From contig NC_080171.1 of NCBI RefSeq assembly GCF_950295315.1, forward strand, positions 118,739,747 through 118,803,746: a stretch of 64,000 nt of DNA. Reading direction: 5' to 3'. Of the stretch, positions 1 to 10,119 are shown piece after piece. Every line of letters starts with the position of its first letter. Position 1 is the stretch's first letter. The DNA comes from Erinaceus europaeus. Its lineage: Eukaryota; Chordata; Mammalia; Eulipotyphla; Erinaceidae. Both the position numbers and the translations under genes were made by a program. Under the pieces are notes generated by a model. That model was not told where the DNA came from, made no database searches, and saw only the letters and a program-made list of their open reading frames with translations.

Positions 1-13
1 CTCCCAGACCACG
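1..13 (-). mobile_element. 5' end of a family C SINE, cut by window edge
   Basis: The first bases (CTCCCAGACCAC) match the reverse complement of the family C head, as at 62075-62087. The rest of the element lies outside the window. Confidence 0.5.
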
Positions 14-900
14 AGCCTGTCACTTTTTAAGGCTGTGTGAATATCTAGGCATCATATACTACTGATACAATGCCTCAGCATTCTCAGCAACAACAACAAT
101 AGTATTTACTTTATAGGGTAACTATGGATATCATCCAAAAAGATTTCACTTGAAACTTGAAATACAGATGCACGCATATTCTAAGTACTCAATAAATGTT
201 TGTCATAAAATTACTTCAGACTTCAAGGTTACAAATTGCAGTAACACAAGATTGATATACCAGTATCCAGCATCATCAACTTAAAACATTAAAAAAAAAA
301 AAAGTCTTTTAAACTTAACAGCCAAAGCAAACAAAAATTCTGTCATAACATCTTACTGTATTTCAGATAGACCAGATGACCTTAACATAAACTATTCAAG
401 ATCAAGTTTATAATGGAAACTATCTCCTGTTACTGCTGTCACTGGAAAGCAGCAACAGATAAATTAACATTCAACTGAGATGCTTTCATTACTGTTTTTT
501 AAAAGCCAATGTATATTAAAGAAGCAAATAATTGCATGCTTGAATGTATACATAAAATGTTTTCAAATGCTGTATCAAGAAACTGCATGTTCTTCTGTGG
601 AAATCAAGCTCTGACAACTAATATTTTAAATGTCTATAAGAGGATTTACTAAGATTAGAACTAAGTGGGGATCAGAAAACATATCCATAGAGAGTTAAAA
701 TCTGTAAGACTGCAGGTGCTGAAAATGACAAAGCCAAAAAGAAAAGCTTAGAGGTCTCACACACCTTGCTACACTCTAAAGAGCCTTTTTTTTTTTTAAT
801 GACACCAAGTCTTTTTTTCTGATGTATAAAGCTTACAATATATAATGTGCTTTCCATATGTAACCACATTTGTTCCACCCAAGACTCCTGTAAATTATAA
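14..900. other. Unassigned AT-rich stretch with an ancient SINE tail
   Basis: No coding exon or young repeat is recognised. Bases 183-210 (AGTACTCAATAAATGTTTGT) resemble the 3' end of MIR or L2 elements. If ANKRD12 starts in the CpG island at 2945-4920, this is part of its first intron. Confidence 0.4.
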
Positions 901-904
901 GGAC

Positions 905-1045
905 ATTTTTTGGTACATCAAGAGGATAGGTTCTGAAAAGTCATGTGATTTTGTTCAAAATCACAGCTAGGAAGTGACAAATCAAGAATTTAGACACAGT
1001 CAATCTCACTTTTACTTTACAGTTCTCTCTCTACTACTCCACAAA
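905..1045 (-). mobile_element. MIR-like ancient SINE fragment
   Basis: The segment with AAAATCACAGCTAGGAAGTG reads as the reverse complement of the MIR core region (the gtcacacagctagtaagtgg motif). It is diverged and was called by eye only. Confidence 0.5.
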
Positions 1046-1109
1046 GCTTTGTCTCAAGAGAAGAAAAAATAAAGATGCCAATGAGCATCTTCACAGAAAG
1101 AACAGTCTA

Positions 1110-1198
1110 AGTGAAAACCAGTTTCAAGTAATTGTGCTGCTTCTGATAAGTCATTTCATCTCCCCCATCTGTAAAATAAAACAAAGGAACTATAAAAC
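1110..1198 (+). mobile_element. MIR-like fragment, forward
   Basis: TAAGTCATTTCATCTCCCCC followed by ATCTGTAAAATAAAAC resembles the MIR 3' half (cttaacctct ... catctgtaaaatgg). A family A SINE interrupts it immediately downstream. Confidence 0.5.
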
Positions 1199-1208
1199 TT
1201 GAAATCCC

Positions 1209-1431
1209 TGGTTCGAGCCCCCAGCTCCCCACCTGCAGGGGAGTCGCTTCACCAGCAGGTCTGCAGGTGTCTGTCCGTCGTCCCCCCCTTCCCCTTCTCT
1301 CTCCATTTCTCTGTCCTATCCAACAACAATGACGTCAATAACAACAGCAATAACTACAACAATAATAAAAAAACAAGGGCAACAAAAGGGAAAATAAATA
1401 AATATAAAAAATTTTAAAAACAAAACAAAAC
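1209..1431 (+). mobile_element. Family A SINE, 5'-truncated
   Basis: It begins inside the B box (GGTTCGAGCCC) and runs through the standard body to the GGGCAACAAAAGGG tail. The target-site duplication CTTGAAATCCC is seen at 1199-1209 and 1432-1442, so truncation happened at insertion. Confidence 0.88.
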
Positions 1432-1732
1432 CTTGAAATCCCTTCCAGATCTAAGGATACATCTCCAAGACTGTATGTATCCCTTATAGAATAGTTACAG
1501 AATTTTACACTTGCATGCTAATGTTAGTAACAAGTTTGAAATTAGAAAGTAGTATCCATAGTTCTTAGCCTAATGTAATTATTGAATGAATTCCAGCTGG
1601 ACAGATGTTTCTCCAGTATTGCCATATTAACACATAGAAAGTGGTCTAGATCTTTTATGGACTATAATGAAAATGATTACCATCATCATTCTTTTTGACC
1701 AAAAGAGTGATCTTAAAATATATTACTTTTAT

Positions 1733-1876
1733 CCCACTTGCAGGGGGAAAGCTTCATGAGGGGTGAAGCAGGGCTGCAGGTGTCCCTCTGTCTCTCTCCC
1801 TCTCTATCTCCTCTTCCCTCTCAACTTCTCTCTGTCACTATCCAATAATAAGTAAAATAAAAATAAACAAAATCTA
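1733..1876 (+). mobile_element. Family B SINE, 5'-truncated
   Basis: Starts at CCCACTTGCAGGGGGAAAGC and ends in CCAATAATAAGTAAAATAAA. The tRNA-like head is missing. Confidence 0.8.
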
Positions 1877-1879
1877 AAA

Positions 1880-2695
1880 ATCATGACTTTTAAAAATTTA
1901 ACTAGTAGTCAACGGATACCAAGAACTTTATTTTCTCTTCTTTTAATAAGTCTCTTTTCCAACTAAGCACTTTCCAAATATTCTATCATTTCATGAGACA
2001 AAAAAAAAAAAAAAAGAAAAAAAGACAGCCTTCTAAATTCATTTCATTGGCTAGACACCCAGGCCCCAACACAATTCAAGTTATTTTCCCCTTTTTGATA
2101 GTAAAGAACCTAAAACCAGAAATCAAACACCATATCTTCAGCTAAATTCTTGCCTCATACTTATGAATAAGTGTGTTCCTTCTACTTTTTCCCCAAATGG
2201 TCTACCTGGGCTACACACCCACAGGCTTCTACTTGTTTATACAACTCACTATGAAAACTATGGGAAATCTCCAAGAGATCAAAGATATTAATGGCACTCT
2301 GCCTTTTTTAAATTTATTTTTTTAAATCTGCCTCCATGAATCCCACTTAACACAAGTTTCTTTCGACTTGAGCACTAACGTCGGAGTTTAAAGCCGAAGA
2401 CAAAACAAAACCTTTCTCCCCCTAAGTCTATGATTTCCTGGGGATGGGAGGGGGAGGAACTTGCAATCTTTTCCGAATCCCGGCCACCACCTCCGACAAG
2501 CCACAGGAGTGGGAACAAGGCCCGGGCTCTGCCTTTTGCACCGCGACTGGAGAAACTGAAACAGCGCGACACTCGGCATTTTTTTTTTCTTTAAACAGCC
2601 TACGTGAGCGTCTGCTAGTCATCAACAGTCCACTCATTGAAAAAACACCTATTCTGGGTAGTTAGTTCGGCTTCCTTGATAATTTATGTCGATCT
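1880..2695. other. Unassigned flank with an A-rich run at 1999-2022
   Basis: No exon, conserved motif or classifiable repeat is evident. GC content rises from about 2370 toward the CpG island. Short ORFs on both strands here are not supported by any recognisable protein. Confidence 0.4.
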
Positions 2696-2699
2696 TTGC

Positions 2700-2875
2700 A
2701 AAAAAAAAAAAAGGAAAAAAAAGAAAAAAGAAAAAAAAAAGAAAGGTGGGTGGGTGGGTGTGTGTATGGGGGGGAACTGGAGAGACTCGCAGAGCAGGTC
2801 TGCAAGCCTCTGCCCGTGGAAGCTCCCCCCCAACATAAAAAAAAAAAAAGAGAAAAAAGAAAAAGAAAAGAAAAT
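2700..2875 (+). repeat. Purine-rich low-complexity tract
   Basis: Two A/G-rich blocks (2700-2744 and 2837-2873) flank a GGTGGGTGGGTGGGTG run at 2745-2760. The G-runs could form a G-quadruplex. The middle (2790-2828) faintly resembles a SINE body but is too short to assign. Confidence 0.7.
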
Positions 2876-2944
2876 GCTCCCTGCGGTTTCAACGGGTGCG
2901 AGCCTGTCAGCTTCCCATCCTCGACAGCCTCATGGTGCAAGTCT

Positions 2945-3146
2945 CATTATTATTATTATTACTATTATCATTATTATTGATCGGGTAGACCAGAGAGACA
3001 CCGAGAGAGGCGCGCGCGCGGGGTGGGGGGGAGACAGACAGACAGACGGCTGCAGATCTGCTGCACCGCTCGGGAAGCTCCCCTCCCCTCCCGCCGCCTC
3101 CTCGCAGGTGGGGAGCCCGGGGCTCGAACCCGGATCCTGGCGCCCA
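2945..3146 (-). mobile_element. GC-enriched SINE (family A/B type) at the edge of the CpG island
   Basis: Read on the minus strand it has CGGGTTCGAGCCCCGGGCTC (B box), CCCCACCTGCGAGGAGG in place of the usual CCCCACCTGCAGGGGAGTC, a pyrimidine-rich body, and an (ATA/ATG)n tail at 2945-2982. The element has kept or gained many CpG and GC bases, unlike every other copy in the window, as expected for a long-unmethylated insertion inside a promoter island. Confidence 0.7.
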
Positions 3147-3560
3147 GTTTCCTGCGATGCTACAGCAGCTGTCAGCGGGGCTCCGGCCGCCTTTGTACGC
3201 GCGTCGCTGCGCCCGCCGCCCGGGGAGCCCGGAGGGAGCCTCGCCCGCCGCCCGCCCGATGCGGCAGACGCAGGTCCCCCGGCGCTTCCGCCCGCCCGCC
3301 GCCTCTGCGGCCCCGCAATCAGCCCCCCGCTCCCCCGCTCCCCCGCGACCCCGCGACCCCGGGACCCCGGCCGCTCGCCCAGGGCGGGGCGCACCGGCCC
3401 GGCAGCGACGGGCGCGCGGAAGGCGGCGGGAGCGCGCGGAGGCCCGGGAGCGCCGCCACCCTCACCCGCCAGCCTCACCCCGCCCGGCCCGGCCCGCCCC
3501 GCCGAGCCCCGCCACCCGGCCGCGCATCGCCGCGCGCTCGGGCCCCGCCATGTTCCGGGA

Positions 3561-3583
3561 GGCGGCGGCGGCGGCGGCGGCGG
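3561..3583 (+). repeat. (GGC)n trinucleotide run
   Basis: About seven to eight GGC units inside the probable ANKRD12 CpG island. On the minus strand it lies downstream of the candidate splice donors, so it is probably intronic or 5'UTR, depending on first-exon use. Confidence 0.9.
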
Positions 3584-3696
3584 CCCAGACGAGCCCCCGA
3601 TCGGCGGGCAGCAACCCGGGCGCCGCGGCTCTGCCGGCGGGCGGGGCCCCTAACGGCCTGTCACGTCCGGCGGCGGGGCGGCGGGCGCGTCCCTAC

Positions 3697-3880
3697 CTGG
3701 CTGTGCGGAGGGCAGTCCGGGGCCGCGCGGAACTGAGAGGTCTCCCGGCGCGGCGGACGCGGCTGCACACCGCGCCCCTCCTCCTCCTCCTCCTCCTCCT
3801 CCTCCTCCGCCTCGTCCTCGCCACGCCCCCCCTCAGCCCGCCACGGACACCCGAGGCGCGGGCGGCGCGGGCGGCGCTCA
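3697..3880 (-). other. Possible alternative ANKRD12 first-exon end (donor CCAG|GTAGGG)
   Basis: On the minus strand CACAGCCAG is followed by GTAGGG at 3696-3691, a good 5' splice-site match. If used it would extend the first exon past the 3881 donor. There is no transcript evidence. Confidence 0.25.
3778..3808 (+). repeat. (CTC)n / (GAG)n trinucleotide run
   Basis: About ten CTC units in the CpG island. Translated antisense it gives only a glutamate or arginine low-complexity run and is not evidence of a protein. Confidence 0.9.
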
Positions 3881-3881
3881 C

Positions 3882-3970
3882 CGCCTGAACGACTGGCCCG
3901 GCGTGGCCGTCGCTGCCGTCTCCGCCGCTTGTGCAACCGCCGCCGCCGAGGCCGGGCTGGAAAACATCTC
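3882..3970 (-). other. ANKRD12: Candidate ANKRD12 non-coding first exon (proximal)
   Basis: Minus strand. The exon would end TTCAGGCG at 3882, followed by donor GTGAGC at 3881-3876. The CCAAT box at 4033-4029 and the E-box at 4051-4046 lie about 60-85 bases upstream of the assumed start near 3970, a normal spacing for a CpG promoter. An ATG at 3967-3965 stays open to the donor, so if included it would form an upstream ORF. The start site is inferred. Confidence 0.4.
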
Positions 3971-4198
3971 CGGTCTCCGGCCGCCGCTCGCCACAGCCTC
4001 CTCGCCCCCCGGACGGCGCCGCCCGGCGATTGGCTGCGGCGCGGGCACGTGACCGGCCCCGCCCCCCCCGCCGCGCTCGGCTCCCCGCGGCCGCCGCCCG
4101 TCCTCCCGCCCCTCGCGCGCGGTCCGCCCGCCGCCCCGCCGCCCCGCGGGGCCCCGAGACGCTTTTCCGAGCCGCTGGGCGGAGGTGTCGGCACCTAC

Positions 4199-4480
4199 CC
4201 AGTCGGCGGCGGCCGCGGGGAGGGGCTGCGGGCCGGAACTCCTCCCTGGGCGCCCGGGCATCCGCCCCCCGCCCGACACGCACGCCGCCACACCCGCCGT
4301 CCGCGGCCGGGGGAGGGCGGGCGGTCCGCGGGGAGCGGGGAGCGGGGGGGCGGGAGGCGGCGGCGCGGGCGCCCCGGCCGGCGGGGATCCAAGCTCGCTC
4401 GCTCTCCGTGGCGGCTCCGGCGGAGACTGGAGGAAATGGCGGCGGCGAAGGCGGCGCTGCGTAGGCTACCGAATTTTGTT
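4199..4480 (-). other. ANKRD12: Candidate ANKRD12 non-coding first exon (distal)
   Basis: Minus strand, ending GACTGG at 4199 before donor GTAGGTG at 4198-4192. It would contain the reverse YY1-type sequence GCCGCCATTT that is common just downstream of housekeeping start sites. This is an alternative to, or coexists with, the 3882-3970 exon. No cDNA was available. Confidence 0.3.
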
Positions 4481-4962
4481 TCTGTGTTTGCTCTGCTTGT
4501 TTCGGTGTCAGGGGGACTGCGTGAGCCTTCGGAACCCGAGGACGTCGCCTGCGCGCGCGGCTTAGCAGCGGCCCCGGCGCGATGGCCGCGGCGTCCCAGG
4601 CCGGGCGCGCAGTGCGCCTGCGCGGTGGCACCTGCACCTGCACCGGGGCTCCGGGGGCGGGCGGGGCGGAGCTCCTGTGCGGGTGGCGTCCCGCGTCCCG
4701 CTCCCGTTCGCGTCCCGCCCGCACCCCGCGGGGCCAGCCTCCCGTCCCGAAGATGCAGCGACGGGCACCCGCAGCCGGGACCGCCTGGGCCCCGCGCCGC
4801 CTCTTTGCTCCCCCAGGCCTCCCCGGGGTGGTCGTGGGCCCCTCCGTGCCCGCGAACTTGCTGAGTGACTTCGAGTTGCGGGGACTTAGGTTGGCGTGAG
4901 GGACTGTGGAGGGACGGAGGGCCCGCGATGACTTCTTTGTACGTAAACTTGAAAAGAAAATG

Positions 4963-5198
4963 CTGGGGGTCGGGCGGTGGCGCAGCGGGTTAAGCGCACG
5001 TGGCACGAAGCTCAAGGACCTGCATAAGGACCCCGGTTCGAGCCCCCGGCTCCCCACCTGCAGGGGAGGCGCTTCACAGGCGGTGAAGCAGGTCTGCAGG
5101 TGTCTGTCTTTCTCTCCCCTCTTGATCTCTCTGTCCTATCCAACAGCAATGACAACAATATAACAATAAACAGGGCAACAAAAGGGAATAAATAAATG
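4963..5198 (+). mobile_element. Family A SINE, full length
   Basis: Complete head with A box (TGGCGCAGCGGG) and B box (GGTTCGAGCCC), body and tail. GAAAAGAAAATG before the head and a near copy (GAAAAGAAAGAAAATG, 5199-5214) after the tail look like the target duplication. It sits in the roughly 0.5-kb gap between the NDUFV2 polyadenylation site and the CpG island. Confidence 0.9.
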
Positions 5199-5214
5199 AA
5201 AAGAAAGAAAATGT

Positions 5215-5316
5215 CCTTTACTGGATAGAGACAGCCAGAAATCGACAGGGAAGGGGTAATAGAGAGGGAGAGACATCTGCAGCCCTGCTTCACCACTCGC
5301 AAGGCTTTCCCCACCT
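5215..5316 (-). mobile_element. Family B SINE, truncated
   Basis: Antisense body (ACAGCCAGAAATCGACAGGG ... GCAGCCCTGCTTCACCACTC) ending at GGCTTTCCCCACCT. The tRNA-like head is absent. Confidence 0.8.
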
Positions 5317-5461
5317 CTGAAGATTTAACATGGTGTTTTACACGCATACACCAAAGGTTATATACACGATGACCTAGCGTGGTGCTAGGTTATCACCAAG
5401 GCTCAGAGATCACAATTAACAAAATAATGTTAAGAAATTTATATAGACAGATAACTCATAC

Positions 5462-5467
5462 TTTATT
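5462..5467 (-). terminator. NDUFV2: NDUFV2 polyadenylation signal AATAAA
   Basis: Minus-strand AATAAA, 30 bases after the stop codon, in GCTAAAATAAAGTATGAG. It gives a very short 3'UTR (about 50-60 nt) with cleavage expected near 5440-5450, consistent with the short 3'UTR known in other mammals. Confidence 0.85.
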
Positions 5468-5496
5468 TTAGCAACATATTTACAGCTGAATATAAA

Positions 5497-5637
<141 letters not shown>

Positions 5638-5687
5638 TTACCACTAACTATTAATGATACATGAGCCTTAAAAAAACATCATTCTGT

Positions 5688-5790
5688 AGCTCAGGAGGTG
5701 GCACAGCAGTAAACAGGAGATCATTAGTCATGAGGCCCCAAATTCGATCATGGACTTGCCTTCTCTTGTTAATAAGCCTTTTTTAAAATC
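5688..5790 (+). mobile_element. Degenerate family C SINE
   Basis: AGGAGGTGGCACAGCAGTAA ... TCATGAGGCCCCAAATTCGA fits a worn family C copy. Intron 7 of NDUFV2, antisense. Confidence 0.55.
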
Positions 5791-5997
5791 GTAAAAAAAT
5801 TGTTACCTCACAACAGCCAGTTACGGAACTGTTTCCCCTCCCAAGAACTAGCATGGATTATTTAATTCAAATACTTCAACTGCTATAAGATACTACCCCA
5901 AAATAAAACATAAAACAACAAAACTCACCATAAATATAAAAACGACACACTAGCTCCTGCGCACTGGTAGCTGTCTGCATATTATTATTGCACTTAG

Positions 5998-6105
5998 CAC
6001 TGGGGAGGTTAGCACAGTAGCGGCACAGAGGATACGCACATGAGGAATTCTGGGAATCCATGGTACCAAGAGCCAGAGCTGAGCAGTGCTCCGGTTAAAA
6101 ACAAC
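5998..6105 (+). mobile_element. Degenerate family D SINE
   Basis: Diverged head (GGGGAGGTTAGCACAGTAGC) and the clear family D end CCAGAGCTGAGCAGTGCTCC. Confidence 0.55.
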
Positions 6106-6109
6106 AACA

Positions 6110-6830
6110 AAAACAGTAACAACAATACTGTGTCTCTAAGATAATATTGTTTCATTAAGACAACAGATACTGGCCTTATGTTGTCATCATAGAAACCAAG
6201 GCTTCAAGGACTCAGCATATACCCAAGGATCAAGCTAAGAGCTATGTAAAAATAACCCAACTCCAAAAGACATTAAAAAAAAAATGACAGTTCACAGCCT
6301 CACTTACAATTGCATCTGAAAGAATTAAAAACCTAGACATAAATTTAACTAAGGAATAAGAGACCTATACACAGAAAGCTGTAAGTCACTGCTAAAAAAA
6401 GGAAATAGGAAAATGTTCCACACTGGAGGGAATTAACACCGTTTAAATGGCCATCCACCCAAAGCACTAAACAGTCAAGTCAGTACGGGATCAGAATTCC
6501 AGTGTCATCCTTTACTAAGAGTTGAGCCACCCCCAATTAGCAAGGCAATCCTGAGAACAGAATGGAAGCAAGACGCTCTGCCACCTCAAACTACACTGTA
6601 AGTCTACAGACAGTCAAACAACCTGGGAATGAAAGTAGACAGGACCAGAGGAACAGAATGAAGGCCACGAACGTAAATAACTCACAAGCAAGGTTGGTCG
6701 ACCCATAATAAAGGGACCAAAAGCACTGAACGGAGGAAGGAAAGTGTCCAGTAAATGGTACAGTGACACTGAGTAATCACCTGTGAAAGAAGGAAACTGG
6801 GTCTCTGTCGCCATGCGCACGTTAACTCTA
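6110..6830 (+). mobile_element. Old L1 ORF2 remnant
   Basis: Reads as decayed LINE-1 ORF2 3' coding sequence, for example TTACAATTGCATCTGAAAGA and ACCTAGACATAAATTTAACT, typical of the L1 reverse-transcriptase 3' region. Many stops and indels. Antisense in NDUFV2 intron 7. Confidence 0.65.
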
Positions 6831-7384
6831 CGGGGGGGAGTCAAGATGGTGAGACTGGCAGGTTCTGTTGTCCTTCAACTCGACAGTAACGAGCTGCTAA
6901 GAAACATACTGAAGTCGGCCTGGATTCCATAAGCAGTTACAGTGGATGACAGGCCCACAATCAGGCAGGGAGAGCACAGAGCTGATGGCACACCAAAGCA
7001 AAAGAGCTGCTCCTTCATCCTCACACCCTACCTGGCTCCAAGAAGAATAAACCCAAACCAGAGATTACCAAGACAGAAAAAAATTAGGATGGCAAAGAGT
7101 AAAGATAAAGACAGTATTAAAACAGGTAGAGAAAAGCAAAGACTCATGTATTAGGGAGCTCCCATAAGACTACTAGCTAACTAACTTCACAAGAGAAACT
7201 AAAGGCTAGAAAGAGCTGACCAGATGTATACAGAGGACTGAACTGGAAAAGGCCTCCACCCAGGAATATTTACTCTATCCAGCATTTATCAAACAGCTTT
7301 GAGGGAAATTTTCAAATAAGCCAAAGTTCAAGGAATTCACTATCACTGCACTAGTCTTACAGATATACTAAAGAAATGAAAAAG
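6831..7384 (+). mobile_element. L1/HAL1-like remnant
   Basis: Purine-rich segment with CAAAGTTCAAGGAATTCACT and a following ACTAGTCTTACAGATATACTAAAG, reminiscent of HAL1/L1 ORF1-side sequence. It may be a rearranged part of the flanking L1. Family call is tentative. Confidence 0.4.
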
Positions 7385-7680
7385 GGAGTCGGGAACTGGC
7401 ACAGCGGGTTAAGTGCAGGTGGCACAAAGCAAGGACCTGCGTAAGGATCCCGGTTCGAGCCCCTGGCTTCCCACCTGCAGGGGAGTCGCTTCACAGGCGG
7501 TGAAGCAGGTCTGCAGGTGTCTATCTTTCTCTCCCCCTCTCTGTCTTCCCCTCCTCTCTCCATTTCTCTCTGTCCTATCCTACAACAACATCAATAACCA
7601 CAACAATGTTAAACAACAAGGGCAACAAAAGGGAAAATAAATATTAAAAAAAAAGATTTGTTAAAAAAAAAAGAAGAAAT
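7385..7680 (+). mobile_element. Family A SINE
   Basis: Full-length copy with head, B box GGTTCGAGCCC and tail GGGCAACAAAAGGG. Target duplication AAAGAAATGAAAAA at about 7371-7384 and 7682-7695. Confidence 0.9.
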
Positions 7681-7879
7681 AAAAGAAATGAAAAATACCG
7701 GGTGCTTGGTTTGATATGGAGGAAGAAATGCACAGAACAGGCAAAGTCATGTGAAGATATTCTTTGCTCTTGAATTGCAGAAACGAGGCTATTATGGGGG
7801 ACTAGCTGTGGGGAGCGGGTTGCAAGGCTGGAGGAGGTGCTGTAGACTGGGAGGGATGCTGGGGCTGTGAGGGGCAGCT

Positions 7880-8727
7880 GTGGTAGCACATTTTGAAGAG
7901 GAGAGCATTTGCATCTCAGCCATTTACAGACTTGCAAACCAAGGTTACCTCAAAAACAAAACTACCAGCTTCTTATAAAGTAAACTGCAAATGGGTTAAA
8001 GACTTGGATGTTAGACCTGAAATCATAAAACACATTATAGCAGATAGAGGGAAAATGCTTTATGGTATTTACTCAAGGAGTGTCTTTAGTGACTGGCAGG
8101 GAAAAAAACAACCCAAAAGTAAACAAACGGAACTATGCCAAACCAAAAAGCTTCAACAGAATGAAGAAAACTACCAGCAGAACTGAAAGACTGAACAGGA
8201 GAGAATCTTTACAGTGTTCACCTGACTGAGGCCAACACCCAAGACATGTATAGTGCAAAACTCAACAATCCCAACTGGGGAGAAGAGCTGAACAGACTTT
8301 TCACCAGAGATGACATGAGAGGGCCAGCAGGCATGTGAGAAACTGCTCGTGAGCCCTGACGAGGAAAATGCACGTCAAAGAGGGAAATGCACGTCAAAGG
8401 CGCAATGAGACACCACCTCACGCCTGGAGAAATGGCCCATGTCAAAAAGACCCAAAACCACAAATGACGGCAGGGTAAGAACAAGGAAACCGTATACACA
8501 GTTGGTAGCTGTTGTAGCCCCTATGAAAAACAGCATAAAGGTTCCTCTAGAAATCTGAAATTACCATATGATCCAGCAACTCCACTCCTCGGTACCTATC
8601 TCAATACAGACACATTTACCAAAAAGATCCTTGCACATTCATGCTCACTCTAGAACTGTATATGATAAGCAAGATAGAGCCACAACCCAGGTGCCCCCAA
8701 ATAGGATGGGTAGACTACGAATAGAAT
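7880..8727 (+). mobile_element. L1 ORF2 3' end remnant
   Basis: Recognisable L1 ORF2 landmarks: AATGGGTTAAAGACTTGGAT, then CATATGATCCAGCAACTCCA. Multiple frame breaks, not coding. It continues at 8966 after a SINE insertion. Antisense to NDUFV2. Confidence 0.75.
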
Positions 8728-8729
8728 AC

Positions 8730-8965
8730 AGGTGGCACACCTGTCTGAGTGCATAGGCTCCCCACCAGCAGGGGGGAAGCTTCTATGAGCCTGGAAACAG
8801 ATCTGCAAGTATGTATCTCTCTCCCTCCTCTCAATTTTCTCTGTCCTGTCAAATAAAAATCAGAAGGGAAGGAAGGAAGGAGAAAGTGACTGTCAGGAGC
8901 AATGGGTTTCATAGTGTAGGCACCAAGCCCCAACGACAACGCTGGTGGCAAAAAAAAAAAAAAAA
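8730..8965 (+). mobile_element. Family B SINE with 3' extension
   Basis: Head (GGTGGCACACCTGTCTGAGT), TCCCCACCAGCAGGGGGGAA and the shared extension (GTCAGGAGCAATGGGTTTCA ... GCACCAAGCCCCAACGACAA) followed by poly(A). It splits an L1 remnant. Confidence 0.8.
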
Positions 8966-9345
8966 GTCAGGCTGTGTTAGCACACAGCCTATTCAACTAT
9001 GAGAAAAGAAATTTTGCCTTCTGCTACGAATTGGAGATCAAGCTAAGTGAAATAACTCTTAAGGAGAACAAATGTTAAATAACCTTACTTGAATGAGATG
9101 TAAAGAAGCAAAGCAAGGGAAATGAGAAAACCAGACATAAATCTTTATCTCTACTGAGGTTGAAAGGAAGGGAGAAGATTCCAAGTGGAGAAACCCACTA
9201 GACTTCGACAGGCAGACACTGGTACTCTGATGGTCAGTGTGTAATGACGCTAGACATGAACAGGTGTGAAGTTGTGCCCTAAAATACACAGCGTAAACCA
9301 GTGATGCCTCAATTAAAAAAGAGAAGAAAAAAAGAGAAACATTTA
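8966..9345 (+). mobile_element. L1 3' end remnant, continuation
   Basis: Continues the L1 interrupted at 8730 (GAGATCAAGCTAAGTGAAAT is typical of sequence just past ORF2). It ends in an A-rich stretch near 9320. Confidence 0.55.
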
Positions 9346-10115
9346 AGAAAATCATGTGTTAATAGTTGAGAACACATTTATTCTGTCTTGTATTTTAATT
9401 TTCTTTACATTGAGATTCCTTATCCAGTGAGCACAAGGATTTGAATACATATGTATACACTACAATTGCAAATAAAAATGAGAAACGGCTTGAATTTGAC
9501 TATTTGGGAGGATGTCCCTTAGAAGCAGTAACGGCAAGATGCACTTGCAGTTATGTTTTGCAGGCTGAATTAGTGGTATTAGCTTTCCAAAGCAGGTTCC
9601 AGGCCAGGCTCAGTCCCATAGCCAAAAAAGGAAAGAAAACAAGAACATGACCCAGTCTAGGTGTCTAAAGAAAAGCAGCACAAGCAGAAGAACCTGTCTT
9701 TGCTCCACCCACCCACCCGCCCCCACACATACTTTCCCAGGTAATCTCTGAGCTGCTGGCTGACCTGTCTGGCCTCTTGTCAGGAGCCAGCTCAGCACCT
9801 ACTCCTCCTCTGTCCCTCCTATAAGCTGAGTTTGCTAATGAACCTGGTTCCTTCACCAGACTTAGCTCAGCAATTTATCCAACACCTTTTTTTTCCTCCC
9901 TCTGGCTTTGCCCTTCATTCTCAGTCATTAGTTTTCAAAGCTTATTGTAGAGCTCTAGGAAGTCACCATTTCTTGAGGGGACAGGAAAACAACACCACAG
10001 CTCTATTCAAGCTACTATATTACATAATCCACATCACTAAGTAGTGTATTGGGATAATGATGCCTACAAAAATCAGAGACTAGCCTAGAACTTACATGAT
10101 AGCCTTCTAAGTGTT
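9346..10115. other. Unassigned intron 7 sequence
   Basis: No exon or classifiable repeat. A C-rich run ACCCACCCACCCGCCCCCAC lies at 9707-9726. Confidence 0.4.
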
Positions 10116-10119
10116 TACT

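Larger units (their letters stand above)
2985..4920 (-). promoter_or_regulatory. ANKRD12: CpG island, probable ANKRD12 promoter
   Basis: About 1.9 kb with very dense CpG, bounded by ordinary AT-rich sequence. It starts about 0.5 kb beyond the NDUFV2 polyadenylation signal. In human the next gene downstream of NDUFV2 on the same strand is ANKRD12 (an ankyrin-repeat nuclear corepressor-type protein), with a short intergenic gap, so this island is assigned by synteny. Visible elements: CACGTG E-box at 4046-4051, inverted CCAAT at 4033-4029, a YY1-type AAATGGCGGC at 4434-4443 and another (AACATGGCGGG on minus) near 3546-3556, and NRF1-like GTGCGCCTGCGCGG near 4612-4625. A plus-strand (divergent) transcript cannot be excluded. 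Confidence 0.65.

Noticed and set aside
1..3880. ANKRD12 coding exons
   Set aside because: No ankyrin-repeat or ANKRD12 N-terminal coding text was found on the minus strand; only intronic-type sequence and repeats.
3023..5057. Long overlapping ORFs of 170-450 codons on both strands
   Set aside because: They are in a CpG island, where stop codons are rare. The translations are Arg/Pro/Ala/Gly low-complexity in every frame with no recognisable domain.
6110..9345. Intact L1 element
   Set aside because: The ORF2 text is broken by many stops, indels and two SINE insertions; no frame longer than about 100 codons.
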